This document shows positions 1-6,305 of a stretch of 7,141 bases of DNA, piece by piece (within the stretch, counting starts at the first letter, position 1; every line of letters starts with the position of its first letter). A model generated the notes under the pieces. The model saw only the letters and a list, made by a program, of their open reading frames with translations. It made no database searches and was not told the origin of the DNA. Source of the stretch: Bacteroidales bacterium (GTDB lineage: Bacteria > Bacteroidota > Bacteroidia > Bacteroidales > UBA932); contig JAFYIK010000030.1 of NCBI GenBank assembly GCA_017538685.1, forward strand, positions 1 to 7,141, given 5' to 3'. Both the position numbers and the translations under genes were made by a program.

Positions 1-27
1 GGCTTTCTGCCCTGTGCCGCACACTTT

Positions 28-60
28 AAGAGGTCAGGTTCACGCCTGACCTCTTTTTTT
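28..60 (+). terminator. Rho-independent terminator pointing right
   Basis: A perfect 11-bp stem (28-38 pairing with 45-55) encloses a 6-nt loop (TTCACG) and is followed directly by a run of seven T (54-60). This is the classic intrinsic terminator layout for plus-strand transcription. The gene it ends must lie mostly or wholly left of the window; a reading frame ending in TAA at 27-29 is possible but too short to assign. On the minus strand the hairpin lies 25 nt past the aroE-like stop codon, but after the stem that strand reads TT and then AAAG, so it would be at best a weak terminator for the leftward operon. Confidence 0.88.
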
Positions 61-79
61 GCACAAGGTGGAACTTTGA

Positions 80-769
80 TTAAATCGAAGAAGCGATCGC
101 CTCGGCGTTGGGTCGCTCGCCGGTCATAAGGCCGTAGCCGAGAATGGCCTGGGCCTTGAGCCACTGCTTTCCGGAGATGTAATGATCGACTCCCGGAAGT
201 TCCGAGCAGCAGGGCGTGAGATAGTTCGCCTCGAGAAGATAACGGCAGCGGATGTTATCTATTCCGGGAACGGCTTTTGGGAGTGTGAACACTACGAGGT
301 CGGCGCAGATTTCTATGTCATCCCCGACCTGACCGGGGATCTGATCGTGCCGTATGACACTTGTTTTCAAGCCGCTGGTGAGGCAGGCGTCGAAGGCGGC
401 TTTGCCGGCGCCGCCGAGGCCGATGACAATGGCGGAGCGGATGTCCAGCCCGTCTATCAGTTTCCGAACAGCCAGAACGTCGGAATTGAAAGCTTCGACT
501 TCTCCAGTCGGAGTTTTCACCAAGATGTTCGCCGCGCCGATGCGCTCGACGTCGGGACTCCGCCAATCGGCGGCATCCGCGGCGGCGCGCTTGTGCGGCG
601 CTGTGACGTTGACTGCCTTGAAGTCTTCTTTGAGAAAACGCGCGAATGCTTTATCGAAATCTTCTTCCTTGATTATTTCGTAGGGGTAGCGTCCAGAATA
701 GGCGGCCTTAAAGAGAACCGGGCTCAAAGAACCGGCCGCAGGATACCCTATGAGGCCGAATTTAGGCAT
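80..769 (-). CDS. aroE: Shikimate dehydrogenase-like protein (divergent, short AroE)
   Basis: This encodes 229 aa of the shikimate dehydrogenase family, cytoplasmic enzymes that reduce 3-dehydroshikimate to shikimate with NADPH in aromatic amino acid synthesis. Visible motifs, in order: S-L-S-P at 14-17 (substrate-binding serines), NVTAPHK at 54-60 with the expected catalytic Lys60, GAAN at 78-81, FNSD at 94-97 with the catalytic Asp97 (the family usually has NTD), the nucleotide-binding GLGGAG at 117-122, and near the C-terminus G200-x3-L204-x2-Q207, matching the usual substrate-contacting G-x3-L-x2-Q. The protein is shorter than the usual 245-280 aa, and the NADP-domain stretch around residues 145-190 lacks a clear NTTP-G motif. 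The gene overlaps the preceding methyltransferase gene by 8 nt and is last in the leftward operon. Family membership is fairly sure; shikimate as the true substrate is less so, and a quinate/shikimate-like paralogue is possible. Confidence 0.8.
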   Translation of the reverse strand: MPKFGLIGYPAAGSLSPVLFKAAYSGRYPYEIIKEEDFDKAFARFLKEDFKAVNVTAPHKRAAADAADWRSPDVERIGAANILVKTPTGEVEAFNSDVLAVRKLIDGLDIRSAIVIGLGGAGKAAFDACLTSGLKTSVIRHDQIPGQVGDDIEICADLVVFTLPKAVPGIDNIRCRYLLEANYLTPCCSELPGVDHYISGKQWLKAQAILGYGLMTGERPNAEAIASSI

Positions 770-1544
770 TGCGCTGGCGAACTGCTTCGAAAAGGAGGAT
801 GGCCGCGCTCACGGAGACATTCAGCGAATCCAGGCGACCGAGCATAGGGATGCGAATGTGCGCGTCAGCGGCTTTGCGCCAGATGTCGGTCAGGCCGGTG
901 GATTCCGTGCCCATAACGATGGCGACTCCGCATTTCATATCACTGTCGTAGTAAAGATCGGAGTCCTGAAGCTGGGCTGTCAGAATCTTGATACCGCGCG
1001 CCTTAAGGAATTCAATGCACTCTTGGGAACTGCACGCCACGCAAGGCACCGTGAAGATTGCGCCTATCGAGCTGCGGATAAGGTTGGGATTATAGAGATC
1101 CGTCCACGGGTCGCATACTATCACTGCGTCGGCACCCGATGCATCCGCGCTGCGAAGAACTGCGCCCAGATTGCCTGGTTTTTCGACACTTTCAAGAACG
1201 ACGATAAGCGGATTCTCGCTCAACTGAAGGTCTGCCAACCCAAGACTCCTGGTCCGTACCTCGGCAATCAAGCCTTCGGTGCCGGAACGATACGCTATCT
1301 TTTCATAGACGGATTGGGAAACCTCGAAAACTCTAGATACCCGGTCGGCGCCGGGTATGACGTCACATATTTCCGGACACACAAACACCGTGTCGATCTC
1401 GTAACCCGCCTCAATGCAATGCTCGATCTCACGGCGTCCTTCGACCACAAACAGACCCTCCGAGCGACGCTCCGAGGACTTCTGCTGCAATGCCAACAGT
1501 TTCTTGATCTTGGGGTTCTGGGCGCTGGTGATAATCTCTTCCAT
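762..1544 (-). CDS. TrmH/SpoU-family RNA 2'-O-ribose methyltransferase
   Basis: This 260-aa protein is a SPOUT-class enzyme that transfers a methyl group from S-adenosylmethionine to a ribose 2'-OH in tRNA or rRNA. The N-terminal part (about 1-100) resembles the SpoU substrate-binding domain (LFVVEG at 31-36). The trefoil-knot catalytic domain shows all three family motifs: motif 1, PGNLGAVLR at 123-131 with the conserved Asn125 and Arg131; motif 2, MGTESTGL at 211-218 with Glu214; and motif 3, IPMLGRLDSLNVS at 232-244. Length and domain order are normal for RlmB/TrmH relatives. The target nucleotide cannot be read from the sequence, so no symbol is given. The start ATG shares one base with the TAA stop of the exonuclease gene (TAATG), and its own stop lies inside the aroE-like gene, which implies translational coupling on both sides. 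Confidence 0.93.
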   Translation of the reverse strand: MEEIITSAQNPKIKKLLALQQKSSERRSEGLFVVEGRREIEHCIEAGYEIDTVFVCPEICDVIPGADRVSRVFEVSQSVYEKIAYRSGTEGLIAEVRTRSLGLADLQLSENPLIVVLESVEKPGNLGAVLRSADASGADAVIVCDPWTDLYNPNLIRSSIGAIFTVPCVACSSQECIEFLKARGIKILTAQLQDSDLYYDSDMKCGVAIVMGTESTGLTDIWRKAADAHIRIPMLGRLDSLNVSVSAAILLFEAVRQRNA

Positions 1545-2287
1545 TATTCGAGTACGAGTTCTACGGGGCAGTGGTCGGAGCCGAAAATCTCATTATGAAT
1601 GTCAGTGCTGACGATGCGGTCGCGAAGGGCCTCGCTGACGAGGAAATAATCGATTCTCCAACCGACGTTCCTTTCACGCGCCGCCATCCGGTACGACCAC
1701 CAGCTGTATTTAGCCTCTTCAGGGTGCTGGAAGCGCCACGTGTCCACAAGTCCGCTGGCTAGCAGTTCGGTCATCTTTGCCCGCTCCTCGTCCGAGAAGC
1801 CGGCGTTCATATGGTTGGTCGCAGGATTCTTGAGGTCTATCTCTTCGTGCGCCACGTTCATATCGCCGCAGACAACGACAGGTTTGCCCAGACTATGAAG
1901 ATATGCCCTGAAGGCATCTTCCCACTGCATACGGTAATCCAGCCTGCGAAGTCCGTCCTGTGAGTTCGGTACATACACGTTGACAAGATAATAATCCTCG
2001 AATTCGAGGGTGACAACCCTGCCTTCGTGGTCGTGCTCGTCTACACCTATGCCGTAAGAGACGCCAAGAGGATGAACGCGGGTGTAGATGACAGTTCCGG
2101 AATAACCGGGTTTATCCGCATAATTCCAGTAAGACTCGTAACCGAGAAACTCGAGGTCTATCTGACCGGCCTGCAATTTCGTCTCCTGAAGGCACACGCA
2201 GTCGGCATCGAGCTGCTCGAAGATATCCGCGAAGCCTTTGCCCGCGACCGCCCGAAGGCCGTTCACATTCCAACTGATAAACTTCAT
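1544..2287 (-). CDS. xth: Exodeoxyribonuclease III / AP endonuclease
   Basis: This 247-aa protein belongs to the exonuclease III branch of the endonuclease/exonuclease/phosphatase fold. It cuts DNA at abasic sites and trims 3' blocking groups in base excision repair. The full active site is visible: WN at 6-7, QETK at 34-37 (metal-binding Glu35), Tyr105 in VYVPN, GDMN at 141-144 (Asp142, Asn144), RIDYFLVS at 211-218, and GSDHCP at 236-241 with the Asp238-His239 pair. Length suits the ExoA/XthA family. An in-frame ATG four codons upstream exists, but I chose 2287 because the protein then begins [10 protein letters not shown], as the family does, because its ATG overlaps the cysS stop by one base (TAATG), and because a GGAG lies just upstream. 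It sits mid-operon between cysS and the RNA methyltransferase gene. Confidence 0.96.
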   Translation of the reverse strand: MKFISWNVNGLRAVAGKGFADIFEQLDADCVCLQETKLQAGQIDLEFLGYESYWNYADKPGYSGTVIYTRVHPLGVSYGIGVDEHDHEGRVVTLEFEDYYLVNVYVPNSQDGLRRLDYRMQWEDAFRAYLHSLGKPVVVCGDMNVAHEEIDLKNPATNHMNAGFSDEERAKMTELLASGLVDTWRFQHPEEAKYSWWSYRMAARERNVGWRIDYFLVSEALRDRIVSTDIHNEIFGSDHCPVELVLE

Positions 2288-3807
2288 TACAGGCTCCATT
2301 CGACACCGTCCTTGGTGTCCTTAACCTTTATTCCCAAAGCTGCGAGCGAGTCGCGGATGTGGTCCGAAGTCGCCCAGTCCTTGGCGGCCTTGGCTTTCGA
2401 CCTCTCCTCGAGGACCATATCCATAAGGCCTTCGATCACCTTCCCGCCGGCACCGGCGCCTTCATCGTCGCGAAGACCGAGCACACCGAACACCACGTCG
2501 TCGAAGATCTGGACGAGAGTCTGGATATCGCCCTCGCTGAGCTTAATGCTTCCGGCCTTGGCGCTGTTGATGATGCGGACCGCCTCGAAGAGCTGCGACA
2601 CAGTCCCCGGGGTGTTCATATCGTCGCAAAGGGTATCGTAGACGCCTTCGAACACGGCCTTCACCTCTGGCGTGGTCGCCGGGCAGGTGTCGGGGGCGAC
2701 GCCGAAGGCTTCTTCGCCATAGACATACTTGGGCTCCTTACGTCCGGCCATAGCATAGAGGTCGCGCGCCGCCTGCATCAGACGGGCGAGGCCCTTTTCC
2801 GCAGCCTGCAGGGCTTCGTTGGAGAAGTCCAGTGTTCCGCGGTAGTGCGCCTGGAGTATGAAGAAACGCACGGTCATAGGGGCGTAAGCCTGCTCGAGCT
2901 TCGGGTGTGTGCCCTCAAACATTTCGGGCAGCGTGATGAAGTTGCCGAGCGACTTGCCCATCTTCTGGCCGTTGATGGTGATCATATTGTTGTGTACCCA
3001 GTAATGCACGCCCTGCGTTCCGCGCGAGGCGACATTCTGCGCGATTTCGCATTCGTGGTGAGGGAACATAAGGTCCATACCGCCGCCGTGGATGTCGAAG
3101 GTCTCGCCGAGGTACTTCTCGCCCATCACCGAGCACTCGAGGTGCCAGCCCGGGAAGCCTTCGCTCCAGGGTGAAGGCCAGTGCATAATGTGCTCCGGCT
3201 CAGCCTTCTTCCAGAGGGCGAAGTCGTACGGGGCGCGCTTGTCGCCTTGGCCGTCCAGTTCGCGCGTTCCCTCGAGGGTGTCCTCAAGGTTACGGCCGCT
3301 GAGTATGCCGTAGTGATGGTCCTTGTTGTATTTCTGCACGTCGAAGTAGACGCTGCCGTTGCTGATGTATGCGTAGCCGGCCTCGAGTATCTTCTTTACG
3401 GCTTCAATCTGCTCGATTACGTGGCCGCTGGCGCGTGGCTCTATGCTGGGCGGCGCGACATTGAGCAGCCTCATCGCTTCGTGGTAGCGAAGCGTGTAAG
3501 TCTGCACCACCTCCATCGGCTCGAGCTGCTCCAGGCGCGCCTTCTTCGCGATTTTGTCTTCGCCCTCGTCCGCATCGTGCTCCAGATGCCCCACGTCAGT
3601 GATGTTGCGGACGTAGCGCACCTTGTATCCGAGGTGCCTGAGGAGCTTCGCCAGCACATCGAAGGTTACGCCCGGGCGGGCGTGACCCAGATGAGCGTCG
3701 CCATAGACCGTCGGGCCGCATACATACATACCGGCGCGGCCGGGGTTGATGGGCTTGAAGACTTCCTTCTGGTGCGAAAGAGTATTTGTAAGTCGTAAAA
3801 CTCTCAT
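2287..3807 (-). CDS. cysS: Cysteinyl-tRNA synthetase
   Basis: This 506-aa class Ia aminoacyl-tRNA synthetase charges tRNA-Cys with cysteine. It carries the HIGH-type signature HLGH at 39-42 and the second ATP signature KMGKS at 282-286, with Gly where many families have Ser. The predicted zinc ligands that select cysteine are all present: Cys30 in MYVCGPTVY, Cys225 in WHLECS, His250 and Glu254 in FPHHECE. These are offset by a constant 16 residues from the E. coli enzyme positions for the last three, as is KMGKS. A DALR-type anticodon-binding region follows after about residue 350. An ATG eight codons further upstream overlaps folD, but the family start [10 protein letters not shown] at 3807, two bases after the folD stop, is preferred. 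The protein is somewhat longer than the E. coli form (461 aa). It is second in the operon and ends in a TAATG overlap with the exonuclease gene. Confidence 0.97.
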   Translation of the reverse strand: MRVLRLTNTLSHQKEVFKPINPGRAGMYVCGPTVYGDAHLGHARPGVTFDVLAKLLRHLGYKVRYVRNITDVGHLEHDADEGEDKIAKKARLEQLEPMEVVQTYTLRYHEAMRLLNVAPPSIEPRASGHVIEQIEAVKKILEAGYAYISNGSVYFDVQKYNKDHHYGILSGRNLEDTLEGTRELDGQGDKRAPYDFALWKKAEPEHIMHWPSPWSEGFPGWHLECSVMGEKYLGETFDIHGGGMDLMFPHHECEIAQNVASRGTQGVHYWVHNNMITINGQKMGKSLGNFITLPEMFEGTHPKLEQAYAPMTVRFFILQAHYRGTLDFSNEALQAAEKGLARLMQAARDLYAMAGRKEPKYVYGEEAFGVAPDTCPATTPEVKAVFEGVYDTLCDDMNTPGTVSQLFEAVRIINSAKAGSIKLSEGDIQTLVQIFDDVVFGVLGLRDDEGAGAGGKVIEGLMDMVLEERSKAKAAKDWATSDHIRDSLAALGIKVKDTKDGVEWSL

Positions 3808-3809
3808 AT

Positions 3810-4673
3810 TCAGAACTTTCTTAAGAAACAATCCAGGGTGTTCTCCAGCAGCGAGCAGACCGTCATAGGGCCTACACCGCCGGGAACGGGAGTGATGACG
3901 GACGCTTTCGGAGCCACCGCCTCGAAGTCCACGTCGCCGCAGAGCTTGCCGTCCTCAGTGCGGTTGATCCCAACGTCGATCACAACCGCGCCCTCGCCGA
4001 CCATCTCCGCCCCCACGAACTTCGGACGGCCTATCGCAGCGACGAGAATCTCGGCCTGACGGGTCACCTCCGCGATATCTTTCGTGCGGGAGTGGCAGAT
4101 CGTCACCGTGGCGTTCGCATTCAGCAGCAGCTTCGCTATCGGCAGGCCTACTATGTTGCTCCTGCCTATGACCACGGCCCTCTTGCCTGCCGGATCCACG
4201 CCTGTAGCCTCGAGTATGCGCATTATCCCGCGCGGGGTACAGGCCACGGCGTGCTCACGCTCGATTGCAGCGTTGTCCTTGCCGAGCCAGAGTTCAGCCA
4301 CGTTCACCGGGTGGAATCCGTCCACGTCCTTCTCGGGCAGGATCGCGCTTGTGATCTTCGACTCATTGAGATGCTTGGGCAGAGGCAGCTGAACGATTAT
4401 TCCGTCCACCTTAGGGTCTGAGTTAAGCTTCTCCACCTGCGCCAGGACCTCCTGCTCGGTACTCTCCGCAGGCATCCTGACCTCGATGCTCTCAAAGCCC
4501 GCCTTCTCGCAGGACCTTTTCTTGTTGCGAACATATACCTGACTCGCCGGATCATCTCCCACGAGCACTACCGCCAAAGACGGCACCCTGCCGTACTTCG
4601 CCGGAAACTCTTTCACTTGCTCTGCCATCCGGGCAATTATGCCCTCCGCCAGTTCTTTTCCACTGATAGTCAT
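3810..4673 (-). CDS. folD: Bifunctional methylenetetrahydrofolate dehydrogenase / methenyltetrahydrofolate cyclohydrolase
   Basis: This 287-aa cytoplasmic enzyme interconverts 5,10-methylene-, 5,10-methenyl- and 10-formyl-tetrahydrofolate, supplying one-carbon units for purine and formyl-Met-tRNA synthesis. Signatures: S44-x2-Y47-x3-K51, containing the catalytic Tyr/Lys pair; VQLPLP at 94-99; [12 protein letters not shown] at 113-124; the NADP-binding GRSNIVGLP at 160-168; VIDVGIN at 231-237; and [11 protein letters not shown] at 261-271. Length is normal. It is first of the leftward operon, with cysS starting two bases after its stop. From memory, typical Bacteroides FolD has an extra stretch before the [12 protein letters not shown] strand and a different N-terminus; this copy lacks both and looks more like Firmicutes or Proteobacteria FolD. 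The start is the only ATG consistent with the family N-terminus, and there is no clear Shine-Dalgarno sequence. Confidence 0.97.
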   Translation of the reverse strand: MTISGKELAEGIIARMAEQVKEFPAKYGRVPSLAVVLVGDDPASQVYVRNKKRSCEKAGFESIEVRMPAESTEQEVLAQVEKLNSDPKVDGIIVQLPLPKHLNESKITSAILPEKDVDGFHPVNVAELWLGKDNAAIEREHAVACTPRGIMRILEATGVDPAGKRAVVIGRSNIVGLPIAKLLLNANATVTICHSRTKDIAEVTRQAEILVAAIGRPKFVGAEMVGEGAVVIDVGINRTEDGKLCGDVDFEAVAPKASVITPVPGGVGPMTVCSLLENTLDCFLRKF

Positions 4674-4681
4674 ATCTCACG

Positions 4682-4689
4682 CTAAGATA
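4682..4689 (-). promoter_or_regulatory. Candidate -7 element for the folD operon (TATCTTAG)
   Basis: Read on the minus strand the site is TATCTTAG, one base from the Bacteroidota consensus TAnnTTTG, preceded by a T-rich stretch. If used, transcription would start only a few bases before the folD ATG at 4673, giving an almost leaderless mRNA. No convincing -33 TTTG box is present at the expected distance, so this is a weak prediction that competes with the site at 4786-4793. Confidence 0.35.
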
Positions 4690-4706
4690 GTAAAAAAATA
4701 TGCGCC

Positions 4707-4734
4707 CGGCGAGAAAAAGCCCGAAATCTCGCCG
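4707..4734. repeat. GC-rich 8-bp inverted repeat between the divergent operons
   Basis: CGGCGAGA (4707-4714) and TCTCGCCG (4727-4734) are perfect inverted copies separated by 12 A-rich bases. The repeat lies between the candidate promoters of the two operons. It could be an operator for a dimeric regulator, or a hairpin in the folD leader if transcription starts upstream at about 4780. No T-run follows directly on either strand, so it is not a standard terminator. The repeat is certain; its function is inference. Confidence 0.5.
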
Positions 4735-4759
4735 AAAACCGATTGTCGAAAAATATTAT

Positions 4760-4767
4760 TATATTTG
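4760..4767 (+). promoter_or_regulatory. Candidate -7 promoter element for the TM2-yidD-like operon (TATATTTG)
   Basis: TATATTTG is an exact match to the Bacteroidota sigma-ABfr -7 consensus TAnnTTTG. It would place the transcript start near 4773 and leave an A-rich leader of about 30 nt without a Shine-Dalgarno sequence, as is usual in this phylum. The -33 TTTG box is not clear: the nearest partial match is ATTG at 4742-4745, with a spacer shorter than usual. Confidence 0.6.
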
Positions 4768-4785
4768 TTTCACGATAATTAAAAC

Positions 4786-4793
4786 CAAATCTA
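4786..4793 (-). promoter_or_regulatory. Alternative -7 element for folD (TAGATTTG)
   Basis: On the minus strand this reads TAGATTTG, a full match to TAnnTTTG. Use of this site would give folD a leader of roughly 105 nt that includes the 4707-4734 inverted repeat. It lies within the presumed leader of the rightward operon, so the two transcripts would overlap slightly. There is no clear -33 box, and the motif is short enough to arise by chance in AT-rich DNA. Confidence 0.3.
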
Positions 4794-4801
4794 CAAAACC
4801 A

Positions 4802-5218
4802 ATGAAAAAAGTTCTTCTTACCCTCGTCGCAGTCCTCGGACTCGGCATTGCAGCTCAGGCTGCTTCTTACACCATCGACGAGCAGTCGATTGATGCAATG
4901 ATCGAAATGGCAGAGGAAGTCACCCCCGCAGCTCTTGAGGCCCAGGGAGCAACAGACGTCACCGTGCATCTCGGAAACGGCGCACAGCCTGTCGTAGCGT
5001 TCCTTCTCGCTCTCGTTCCTGTTACCGGTTGGCTCGCAATCCACCGTATGTATATGGGAACCTCGATTCTCGCGGTAATACTGAACATAGTCACCGGTGC
5101 CGGTTTCGGTGTGGTCTATGTCATTGACTGGGTAATGCTGCTTATCGGCGTGCTTGACAACAACATCGGCCAGTATTGCAACAACGGCCGCTGGCTGATG
5201 TGGGCAGACCTCATCTAA
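4802..5218 (+). CDS. TM2-domain membrane protein with signal peptide
   Basis: This encodes 138 aa. Residues 1-20 form a signal peptide (Lys-Lys, hydrophobic core, AQA cleavage site). A short segment follows (about 21-60) that includes SYTIDEQSIDAMIEMAEEV. The TM2 domain covers about 62-120: a first membrane helix, the family's characteristic loop with HRMYMG at 81-86, then a second hydrophobic stretch with VIDW at 107-110 and a conserved D-N at 119-120. TM2 proteins are small two-helix membrane proteins of poorly known function. The frame stays open upstream to 4700, but that extension would run through the candidate promoter, and MKKVLLTLV is a typical signal start. It is first of a four-gene operon; its TAA stop overlaps the next ATG by one base. 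Family assignment is good; its role is unknown. Confidence 0.88.
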   Translation: MKKVLLTLVAVLGLGIAAQAASYTIDEQSIDAMIEMAEEVTPAALEAQGATDVTVHLGNGAQPVVAFLLALVPVTGWLAIHRMYMGTSILAVILNIVTGAGFGVVYVIDWVMLLIGVLDNNIGQYCNNGRWLMWADLI

Positions 5219-5934
5219 TGCGAAAATCTCTCCACGGTCTTCTTGCAGTAGTCTTCCTCCTTCTGAGCGTTCAGGCTTCAGGCCAGCGCAGGCTTTCAGC
5301 CGATGTGGAAATGAAGACGGTAGCGGGAAAAAGCGTGGTCACAACCACCAAAAGCGTCTATTGTGCGAACAATGGACGCTTGGTGGTTTGTAATCACCGC
5401 CCCGTCGAATACATTATGGAGACCAACATAAACGGAGAGACCAAAATCTACTTCCCGAAGACAAAGGAAGTAATGGTGGACAACCAGGGGCTGACCAGCG
5501 CAAAGGATGAGCTTCTGGCTATCTTCCTTCTCGGCCGTATCGAAGACCTAGGCGTTGGCCTTTACGGCTACAGACTCCAGAAAACGGAATATGTCGAAGA
5601 CGGCCTGATGAAGAAGACCTTCAAGTGTATGGACCCTTCGATGCCGCCTTTCACGGAGATAGTCTACGGTAAGGACTACCTCCCCGTGTACAGCGCCACC
5701 CTTACCGAAGACGGCCACGTGCAGACCAAGGTCTATTATTCTCACTACGAGACAGTCGGGTACGTGCCTTTCCCTCACAGGCAGACCCAGATTACCTACA
5801 ATTCGCCCACGGACAGCACGGTCGTGAGAACCATCTATTCAAACGTTGTGGCGGACGGCGCCGACCCTATGTTCGATTTCACCGTGCCTGCGGACGCGAA
5901 GCCGATGGACCTGAACACCCAAAAGATGCGGTGA
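5218..5934 (+). CDS. Secreted protein of unknown function, possibly LolA-like fold
   Basis: This encodes 238 aa. A signal peptide (1-22, ending QASG before Gln23) sends it to the periplasm. The mature part is rich in short alternating strands with many Tyr, Thr and Val residues and has no transmembrane helix after the signal. The pattern of repeated strands, a YFP-x2-KEV stretch near residues 78-85 and a late FTVPADAK (231-238 region minus the tail, about 221-228) recalls LolA/LolB-type outer-membrane lipoprotein carriers and related DUFs, but I see no diagnostic motif, so the fold is a guess. The start at 5218 is chosen over an upstream in-frame ATG inside the TM2 gene because it begins the signal peptide and overlaps the TM2 stop as TAATG. 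Its TGA stop overlaps the YidD-like start by one base (TGATG). Its place in the operon suggests an envelope role. Confidence 0.8.
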   Translation: MRKSLHGLLAVVFLLLSVQASGQRRLSADVEMKTVAGKSVVTTTKSVYCANNGRLVVCNHRPVEYIMETNINGETKIYFPKTKEVMVDNQGLTSAKDELLAIFLLGRIEDLGVGLYGYRLQKTEYVEDGLMKKTFKCMDPSMPPFTEIVYGKDYLPVYSATLTEDGHVQTKVYYSHYETVGYVPFPHRQTQITYNSPTDSTVVRTIYSNVVADGADPMFDFTVPADAKPMDLNTQKMR

Positions 5935-6305
5935 TGCGCAAGGCCTGCCTAATAGCTATGCTGCTGTCGGCATCCCTTGCCGCTTATGGCCAGACTGACC
6001 GCGAGCTCGTGCAGAAAGCCCTCGAAGAGGCGCAGATCGAGCGCCAGGACACCACTAAGCACAAACTCTACCATCTCATAAGGCACCAGATGCGCGGGCA
6101 GTGCTATTATTCCCCCGAGTGCGTGGATTTCTTCCCGCAGGCTGCCAGTGACCTCGGTCCCATACGCGGCACCCTCTCCACGCTCGACCGCCTTACCCGT
6201 TGCACCTACATCGGCACGGCCACCTTCCCCCGTGAGTTTAAGGGCAGGGACGGCCGCATCCACGAGGGAACCGAGGCCTACAGGAGGAGGCGCAAGGAGA
6301 AATGA
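5934..6305 (+). CDS. Secreted YidD-like protein
   Basis: This encodes 123 aa. Residues 1-20 look like a cleavable signal peptide (MRKACL, hydrophobic core, AYG before Gln21), followed by about 30 charged, probably helical residues. Residues 57-90 match the YidD (haemolytic-domain) core: C57-x5-C63 with S-P-E-C, then G-x3-G at 75-79, LDRLTRC ending at Cys90. The spacing from Cys63 to Cys90 equals that in E. coli YidD. Classical YidD is a small cytoplasmic, membrane-attached helper of YidC-dependent insertion; here the signal sequence implies a periplasmic or membrane-anchored form. The usual C-terminal PGG-x-DPVP is missing and replaced by a basic tail (RRRRKEK). A GTG directly before the ATG could also serve as start. 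It overlaps the next gene by 4 nt (ATGA). Homology is well supported; function is open. Confidence 0.82.
   Translation: MRKACLIAMLLSASLAAYGQTDRELVQKALEEAQIERQDTTKHKLYHLIRHQMRGQCYYSPECVDFFPQAASDLGPIRGTLSTLDRLTRCTYIGTATFPREFKGRDGRIHEGTEAYRRRRKEK

Noticed and set aside
790..800. AAGGAGG followed closely by ATG on the plus strand
   Set aside because: A perfect-looking ribosome site, but it sits inside the minus-strand methyltransferase gene, leads only into a short frame without motifs, and this lineage seldom relies on such sites.
182..847. Long plus-strand open frame (221 codons) opposite the aroE-like gene
   Set aside because: It lies antisense to a gene with clear catalytic motifs, has no recognisable domain, and long antisense frames are expected in GC-rich coding DNA.
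750..1598. Plus-strand open frame of 282 codons opposite the methyltransferase gene
   Set aside because: Antisense shadow of a gene with all three SPOUT motifs; the translation shows no family resemblance.
2288..2299. Earlier start for the exonuclease gene adding four residues (MEPV)
   Set aside because: The family begins at MKFISWN, and the TAATG overlap with cysS supports the later start.
2359..3798. Two plus-strand open frames (271 and 205 codons) opposite cysS
   Set aside because: cysS is complete and unmistakable on the other strand; these are mirror frames without motifs.
4700..4801. N-terminal extension of the TM2 protein by 34 residues
   Set aside because: It would run through the -7 promoter-like site and place a basic segment before an obvious signal peptide.
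4682..5044. Minus-strand open frame of 120 codons opposite the TM2 gene
   Set aside because: It overlaps the intergenic promoter region and a gene with a signal peptide and TM2 domain; the translation has no domain features.
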